Made by a program: the position numbers and the translations under genes
Notes under the pieces: model-generated
Told to the model about the DNA's origin: nothing
What the model saw: only the letters and a program-made list of their open reading frames with translations
The model's database searches: none
Assembly (NCBI GenBank): GCA_963838035.1
Contig: CAWIPM010000002.1
Span: 434,001-498,000, forward strand
DNA from: CAVVNN01 sp963838035
GTDB taxonomy: Bacteria; Actinomycetota; Thermoleophilia; Solirubrobacterales; 70-9
Reading direction: 5' to 3'
Length of the DNA stretch: 64,000 nucleotides
Shown here: positions 60,356-64,000 of the stretch, one piece after another
Layout of the letters: each line of letters begins with the position of its first letter
Position numbering within the stretch: the first letter of the stretch is position 1

Positions 60356-60540
60356 CCGCTTGCTGGCTTCTATGCCTGATCGGCCTGGCGATCGATCGCC
60401 GCACCGTGGCCAAGGGCCGCATCGGCGTTGTGCTCGACTCGGCGATCGAACTCCCGAAGGAAGAGCTGACCGTGCTTGGGTTCAAGCGCGGTGGGCGGCG
60501 CGGCGGTTATTCCGGCGACTACTTCGAGCTGGTCGCGTGA
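60298..60540 (+). CDS. Small unknown protein in att island
   Basis: 80 aa. A hydrophobic segment (YLTACWLLCLIGLAID) is followed by a basic/acidic C-terminus (ELPKEELTVLGFKRGGRRGGYSGDYFELVA). No family recognised. Overlaps the convergent 60519-60947 gene by 22 bp. Confidence 0.4.
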   Translation: MVALALAEDAQGTLRGEYLTACWLLCLIGLAIDRRTVAKGRIGVVLDSAIELPKEELTVLGFKRGGRRGGYSGDYFELVA

Positions 60541-60947
60541 CGGCGGTAGATCGCCTCAGCCCGTTGGGCATATCGCTTCGGGAGAGCGTCATGGAGCTCG
60601 GTCAGGAAGTCCTCGGGGCGATCGGGCCGGCGCGGAGGAAATGCCGCGAAGAAGCGGCCTACCTCGGCATTGACCGCACCTAGCTGGTCTGGGTGCTGGC
60701 GCTTGACGTCAGTCGAGTAAACCGCCCGCCACCTCCTCAACCGAGGCGCGCTGGAGATGCACCGCGAGTCCAGCAGATCGCCGACTGCGAGGTGCTTCTC
60801 ACGCCGACCCCAAGGGAGCGGCTCGAGGCCAAGCTCCTCGATGCCCCGGGTGACGCCGGCAGGGCTGATGTCGATCAGCTCGGCGGCGCGAGAGAGCGTC
60901 GGCAGGGCGCGAACGTAAGCGGTGCGGGTTGCGTCGGCGGTCGCCAT
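60519..60947 (-). CDS. Unknown HTH-like protein in att island
   Basis: 142 aa from ATG 60947. Residues near the N-terminus (LPTLSRAAELIDISPAGVTRGIEELGLEPLPWGRREKHLAVGDLL) read like an excisionase- or MerR-like helix-turn-helix. The remainder is Arg-rich. A DNA-binding regulator of the lost element is a reasonable guess. Confidence 0.5.
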   Translation of the reverse strand: MATADATRTAYVRALPTLSRAAELIDISPAGVTRGIEELGLEPLPWGRREKHLAVGDLLDSRCISSAPRLRRWRAVYSTDVKRQHPDQLGAVNAEVGRFFAAFPPRRPDRPEDFLTELHDALPKRYAQRAEAIYRRHATSSK

Positions 60948-61038
60948 AGCCCGTGAAGTGTAGCGCAAGTGTTGAAAGAATTAAAAGTATCTCCATGCGC
61001 TTGAGCTGGCCCGGGTCGATCCGTGGCAAGCTGAGTCA

Positions 61039-61182
61039 ATGGCCCATCACAAGCGCAAACGCCCCAAGCATCGACGCAACGGCTGTCTGCTGTGCAAGCC
61101 GCACAAGCTGACCGCCAATGTCAAGGCGGAGCGTCGGCGGGATCAGAGTCGATGGACCAGCCACGAGAGAGCCGCCTGGTAG
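61039..61182 (+). CDS. Small CxxC protein
   Basis: 47 aa: MAHHKRKRPKHRRNGCLLCK... ending SHERAAW. A strongly basic protein with one CLLC pair. Short proteins of this look are frequent in actinobacteria near mobile or DUF3024 genes. Function unknown. Confidence 0.6.
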   Translation: MAHHKRKRPKHRRNGCLLCKPHKLTANVKAERRRDQSRWTSHERAAW

Positions 61183-61226
61183 CGACGGCGTGCTGAAGGC
61201 ACCACGCCGCGTTAGGTTGCGGACCG

Positions 61227-61577
61227 ATGGCACTGCCCGCTGAGGTCTCGGATCCCGCGATATCGCTCATCGCGACCTACTGCGCGACGAAGGTGCCCGC
61301 CGAGCACGACGACAAGCTGAGAACCGAGTACAAGGTCCGCGGAAACACGATCGCGATCTACGAGTGCCGCCCGCCCTGGCGGGAGGAGATTGGCCCAGAC
61401 TGGACCAGGATGCGGATCTGCACTTTCGAGTGGGACCCGGGAACCCGCCTTTGGACGCTTTACGCGCGCGACCGAAACGACCGGCGACTGGAGTACCCGT
61501 TCATCGAACCCGTACGCGACCTAGCGCCGCTGCTCCGCGAGCTCGACAACGATCCCACCTGCATCTTCTGGGGTTAG
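61227..61577 (+). CDS. DUF3024 family protein
   Basis: 116 aa. Conserved features of DUF3024: VRGNTIAIYECRPPWRE near residue 38 and the aromatic C-terminal part LWTLYARDRNDRRLEYPF. Family function unknown. Inside the att-bounded island, next to tRNA-Glu. Confidence 0.75.
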   Translation: MALPAEVSDPAISLIATYCATKVPAEHDDKLRTEYKVRGNTIAIYECRPPWREEIGPDWTRMRICTFEWDPGTRLWTLYARDRNDRRLEYPFIEPVRDLAPLLRELDNDPTCIFWG

Positions 61578-61601
61578 CGTCGAGTTGGGCGTCTTCTGAG
61601 G

Positions 61602-61674
61602 TACCGCTACGGGGATTCGAACCCCGGTTTCCGGACTGAGAATCCGGCGTCCTAGTCCCCTAGACGATAGCGGC
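61602..61674 (-). tRNA. tRNA-Glu (CTC)
   Basis: 73-nt cloverleaf on the minus strand: acceptor GCCGCTA/TAGCGGT (G1-U72 wobble), D-arm TCTAGGGGACTAGGA, anticodon loop TTCTCAG (CTC), T-arm CGGGGTTCGAATCCCCG, discriminator A. CCA is not encoded. Its 3' half is duplicated at 59723-59755. Confidence 0.95.
61611..61643. repeat. 33-bp att-like repeat inside tRNA-Glu (right copy)
   Basis: Runs from the anticodon stem-loop to the T-arm of the tRNA gene and is identical to 59723-59755. It is the presumed integration site of the island to its left. Confidence 0.85.
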
Positions 61675-62805
61675 GGGGAGGCGCGATTCTAGCGAGCGGC
61701 GGGGGCGTGCCGCGGCGCCGCGCAGGGCTCGGGTTGGTGGCGACAGTCGGTAGATTGCCTGCTCCCGCGGCTGTGGCGGAACTGGTAGACGCGCACGGTT
61801 CAGGTCCGTGTGGGCGAGAGCCCGTGAAGGTTCGACTCCTTTCAGCCGCATCACCTGGCGGGCCCCGCCGGGACCGGCGCCAGGCGTCAGGCGGGCTGGC
61901 CCTGCCGCGGCGCGACCGCCCGCCCGCGCCGCGTTGCCGGCGATCTCCTCGACGAAGGTCGGCCAGAGCGGGCGCGGCAGATCGTGGCCCATGCCCTCGA
62001 TCATGCGCAGGCGCGCGCCGGGAATCGCCTGCGCGGTCGCCCGGCCGCCCGCCGGCCGCACCAGTGGGTCCTCGGCGCCGTGGATCACGGCGGCCGGCAG
62101 ATCGAGGTTGCGCAGGGCGGGCGTGCGGTCGCCGGAGGCGGTGATCGCGTGCATCTGGCGGATGATCCCGGCGGGGTTGTGGGACCGGTCATACATCTCC
62201 CCGGCCACCCTCGCCAGCCGCTCCCGGTCCGTCGGATACCCCGGTGAGCCGATCACTTCGAAGGTCCTGAAGACGCGCGCCACATACTCGTCACGGTCCC
62301 TCGGATAGGAGGAGAGGATGACCCTGAAGGCCTTCCAGGTCGGCCAGCCAAGCCGGCGGTTGCCGGTGGTGGACAGCATCGAGACGAGCGTCCGAACCCG
62401 CTCGGGCCGCTCGATTGCCATCGTCTGGGCGATCATCCCTCCCATCGAGACGCCGGCGATGTGCGCCGTCTCGATACCGAGGTGGTCCATCAGGCCGAAG
62501 GTGTCGTTTGCCATGTCGGAGAGCAGGTACGGAGCCGTTCGACGGCGCCCCCGCAACATCTCCAACCTGCTCGGCACGCCGGCCGGATCGAGCATCGTCG
62601 AGTGCCCGATGTCGCGGTTGTCGAAACGGATGACGCGAAACCCGCGCTCGGCCAGAAGCGCGCACAGGCCCTCGTCCCAGCCGAGCATCTGCGTCCCGAG
62701 GCCCATGATCAGCAAGAGCGGCTGACCGGCACGGTCGCCGATCTCCTGGTAGGCGATCTCGATCCCGTTTGCCGGCGCCAGGCGCTCCTCGCCGAGACTG
62801 GTCAT
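61660..62805 (-). CDS. Alpha/beta-hydrolase with run-on C-terminus
   Basis: The first 285 residues form a complete alpha/beta-hydrolase: LLLIMGLGTQMLGWDEGL (oxyanion region), nucleophile elbow GVSMGGM, Asp in GAEDPLVRP, His in EGMGHDLP. After EEIAGNAARAGG the frame stays open for about 95 more residues, through the antisense of tRNA-Leu (RLKGVEPSRALAHTDLN...) and into tRNA-Glu, stopping at 61660. That tail is not a protein domain; the true stop may have been lost or lies after a frameshift. Substrate unknown. Confidence 0.8.
   Translation of the reverse strand: MTSLGEERLAPANGIEIAYQEIGDRAGQPLLLIMGLGTQMLGWDEGLCALLAERGFRVIRFDNRDIGHSTMLDPAGVPSRLEMLRGRRRTAPYLLSDMANDTFGLMDHLGIETAHIAGVSMGGMIAQTMAIERPERVRTLVSMLSTTGNRRLGWPTWKAFRVILSSYPRDRDEYVARVFRTFEVIGSPGYPTDRERLARVAGEMYDRSHNPAGIIRQMHAITASGDRTPALRNLDLPAAVIHGAEDPLVRPAGGRATAQAIPGARLRMIEGMGHDLPRPLWPTFVEEIAGNAARAGGRAAAGPARLTPGAGPGGARQVMRLKGVEPSRALAHTDLNRARLPVPPQPREQAIYRLSPPTRALRGAAARPRRSLESRLPAAIV
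61767..61850 (+). tRNA. tRNA-Leu (CAG)
   Basis: 84-nt class II tRNA: acceptor GCGGCTG/CAGCCGC, D-loop GGAACTGGTAGACGCGC, anticodon loop TTCAGGT (CAG), long variable arm TGTGGGCGAGAGCCCGT, T-arm AAGGTTCGACTCCTTT, discriminator A. Confidence 0.96.
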
Positions 62806-62882
62806 CTGACGATCTTAGCTGGGACTGGCTGTCTGGCCAGGAGGATGAGGAGGCGGGCGACTCCAACGGCTAAGTTGCCTTC

Positions 62883-64000
62883 GTGCGCACCGCGATCGTC
62901 TCCGATCTCCACCTCGGCAGCGTCTTCAGCGAGGACGTCGCGCGCGACCCGGCGATCCGCAGCGCGCTGCTGGAGGAGCTCGCGACCGCCGACCGGGTCG
63001 TCCTCCTCGGCGACGTGGTCGAGCTGCGCGAGCGGCCGATCGGCGATGCGCTGGCGGCGGCTCGGCCCTTCTTCGAGGAGCTCGGCGAGGCGTTGGGCGA
63101 CCGCGAGGCGATCCTCGTCCCCGGCAACCACGACCACCGCCTCGCCGAGCCACTGCTCGACGAGCTGTCGGTCTCGGGCGGGCCGGCCCTTGGGCTCGAG
63201 CACCGGTTCCCCCCCGCCCCCGGCCCGGCAGCCCAGATTGACCGCTGGCTCGGCGCCGCCTCCCTGCAGCTCGCCTACCCCGGCATCTGGCTGCGCGACG
63301 ACGTCTACGCGACCCACGGCCACTACATCGATTGCCACCTCTCCCTGCCCCGCGCCGAGTGCATCGCAGCTGCGGCGGCGATGCGCTCGCACCCGCTGCC
63401 CAGCCCGGCGGGGCCGGCCGACTACGAGCGCGTCCTGCGCCCGATCTACGGCTTCAGCTTCGGTCGCGCTCAGTCCCGCCGCGCCGCGCGGCTGACCGCC
63501 GCGGTAGACCGCCCCTCCGAGACCGCCTGGAAGCTGGTCGCCGGAAGCGCCAACGGGGTGGGCGTCGGGCGGCGGATCGCGGGCGGAGCTCTGCGAGCGA
63601 GCGTGCCAGCGGCAATCTGGACGCTCAACCGGCTGCTCCGCTCAGGCTTCGACCCCGACTTCTCACCGCAGGCGATCCTCCACAGCGGACTGGCTGCGGC
63701 GGGTGAGCTGGCGACGCGCCTCGGCATCGACGCCGCCCACCTGATCACCGGCCACACCCACCGCGGCGGCCCCGGAGAGGACGAGGGCGAGTGGCCGCTG
63801 CCCGGCGGTGGCCGCCTGCACAACACCGGAAGCTGGGTCTTCGCCACCGCCTTCCACCACCCCGGGACCCCGCCCAGCCCCTACTGGCCGGGCACGGTCA
63901 CCTGGATCGAGGAGGCAGGCGGGGCGCCGCGTCGCGTTCAGCTGCTGCGGGAGCGCACCCACGAGGAGATGACCACGGCCGTCTCGCTCATCCGCTCTGC
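62883..64000 (+). CDS. Calcineurin-like metallophosphoesterase (partial)
   Basis: GTG 62883, open to the window edge (about 372 residues seen). Metallophosphoesterase motifs in order: AIVSDLHLGS, LLGDVVEL, VPGNHDHR, TGHTHRGGP, with a metal-site THGHYID in between. Extra sequence of about 110 residues sits between the GNHD and GHTH blocks. Substrate unknown. The C-terminus lies outside the window. Confidence 0.88.
   Translation, partial: MRTAIVSDLHLGSVFSEDVARDPAIRSALLEELATADRVVLLGDVVELRERPIGDALAAARPFFEELGEALGDREAILVPGNHDHRLAEPLLDELSVSGGPALGLEHRFPPAPGPAAQIDRWLGAASLQLAYPGIWLRDDVYATHGHYIDCHLSLPRAECIAAAAAMRSHPLPSPAGPADYERVLRPIYGFSFGRAQSRRAARLTAAVDRPSETAWKLVAGSANGVGVGRRIAGGALRASVPAAIWTLNRLLRSGFDPDFSPQAILHSGLAAAGELATRLGIDAAHLITGHTHRGGPGEDEGEWPLPGGGRLHNTGSWVFATAFHHPGTPPSPYWPGTVTWIEEAGGAPRRVQLLRERTHEEMTTAVSLIRS

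Larger units (their letters stand above)
59756..61610. mobile_element. 1.9-kb island between tRNA-Glu att repeats, integrase lost
   Basis: Bounded by the two 33-bp copies. It holds only short genes of unknown function and no integrase, phage or conjugation gene, so it looks like a remnant or a satellite that depended on another element. Codon use is less G/C-biased in places than the core region. The island lies on the 3' side of the tRNA, as expected for tRNA-targeting integrases. Confidence 0.6.

Overview
The window is high-GC actinobacterial DNA, most likely from the Thermoleophilia/Solirubrobacterales. Reasons: strong G/C bias at third codon positions, many GTG starts, a dcw cluster with an actinobacterial-type ftsZ and no ftsA, an actinobacterial MraZ box, and secreted proteins that open with the PSPALFVSLIALFAALGGT-type leader typical of that order (47980-48669 and a decayed copy at 59047-59646). 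The taxon is an inference; no rRNA is present.

Layout. 40-4423 (-): glycine cleavage operon gcvT-gcvH-gcvPA-gcvPB. 4591-22877 (-): division and cell wall (dcw) cluster, read from mraZ at the right to ftsZ at the left (mraZ-rsmH-ftsL-ftsI-murE-murF-mraY-two unrelated genes-murD-ftsW-murG-IS110-murC-murB-ftsQ-ftsZ). It has a recognisable promoter and MraZ operator at 22975-23007, a frameshift in murF and an IS110 element between murG and murC. 23040-25315: a truncated T2SF remnant, a DUF192 gene, a PfkB kinase and a PHP phosphatase. 25312-30939 (-): aa3-type cytochrome oxidase operon (cupredoxin, ctaC, ctaD, ctaE, ctaG, a 45-aa membrane protein, SCO1). 31158-34485: an unknown gene, an NTF2-like protein, glpD and a nitroreductase. 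34524-40920 (-): a cobalamin-riboswitch-controlled ECF transporter operon that also encodes two transcobalamin-C-terminal-like (DUF4430) exported proteins and an S component fused to an alpha/alpha-toroid domain. 40955-43977: an ABC-2 exporter and a divergent Nramp-like transporter. 44044-47880: split cytochrome b genes and a two-propeller protein. 47980-58679: secreted proteins, an FAD oxidoreductase, a NarL-type two-component pair, a phosphoribosyltransferase, a c-di-AMP-riboswitch-controlled NlpC/P60-like protein, a DEAD-box helicase and small membrane proteins. 58690-61674: a decayed zone and a 1.9-kb island bounded by a 33-bp duplication of the tRNA-Glu 3' half. The right end holds tRNA-Leu, an alpha/beta hydrolase and a metallophosphoesterase that runs off the window.

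Two findings stand out. First, the IS110 element at about 8630-10126 has a 270-bp leader in which both target guides of a bridge RNA can be read. They match the two flanks of its own insertion site in the 7+CT+5 geometry known from IS621, and a left donor guide matches the element's right end. Second, the riboswitch operon at 34524-40920 appears to be a bacterial counterpart of the intrinsic factor/transcobalamin architecture: an alpha/alpha barrel plus a DUF4430 beta domain, wired to an ECF importer and under B12 control.

Two single-base frameshifts (murF near 16754, ecfT near 38795) sit in otherwise intact genes and may be sequence errors. Gene starts were moved from the longest open frame wherever family alignment, ATGA/GTGA overlaps or Shine-Dalgarno (SD) sites argued for it.
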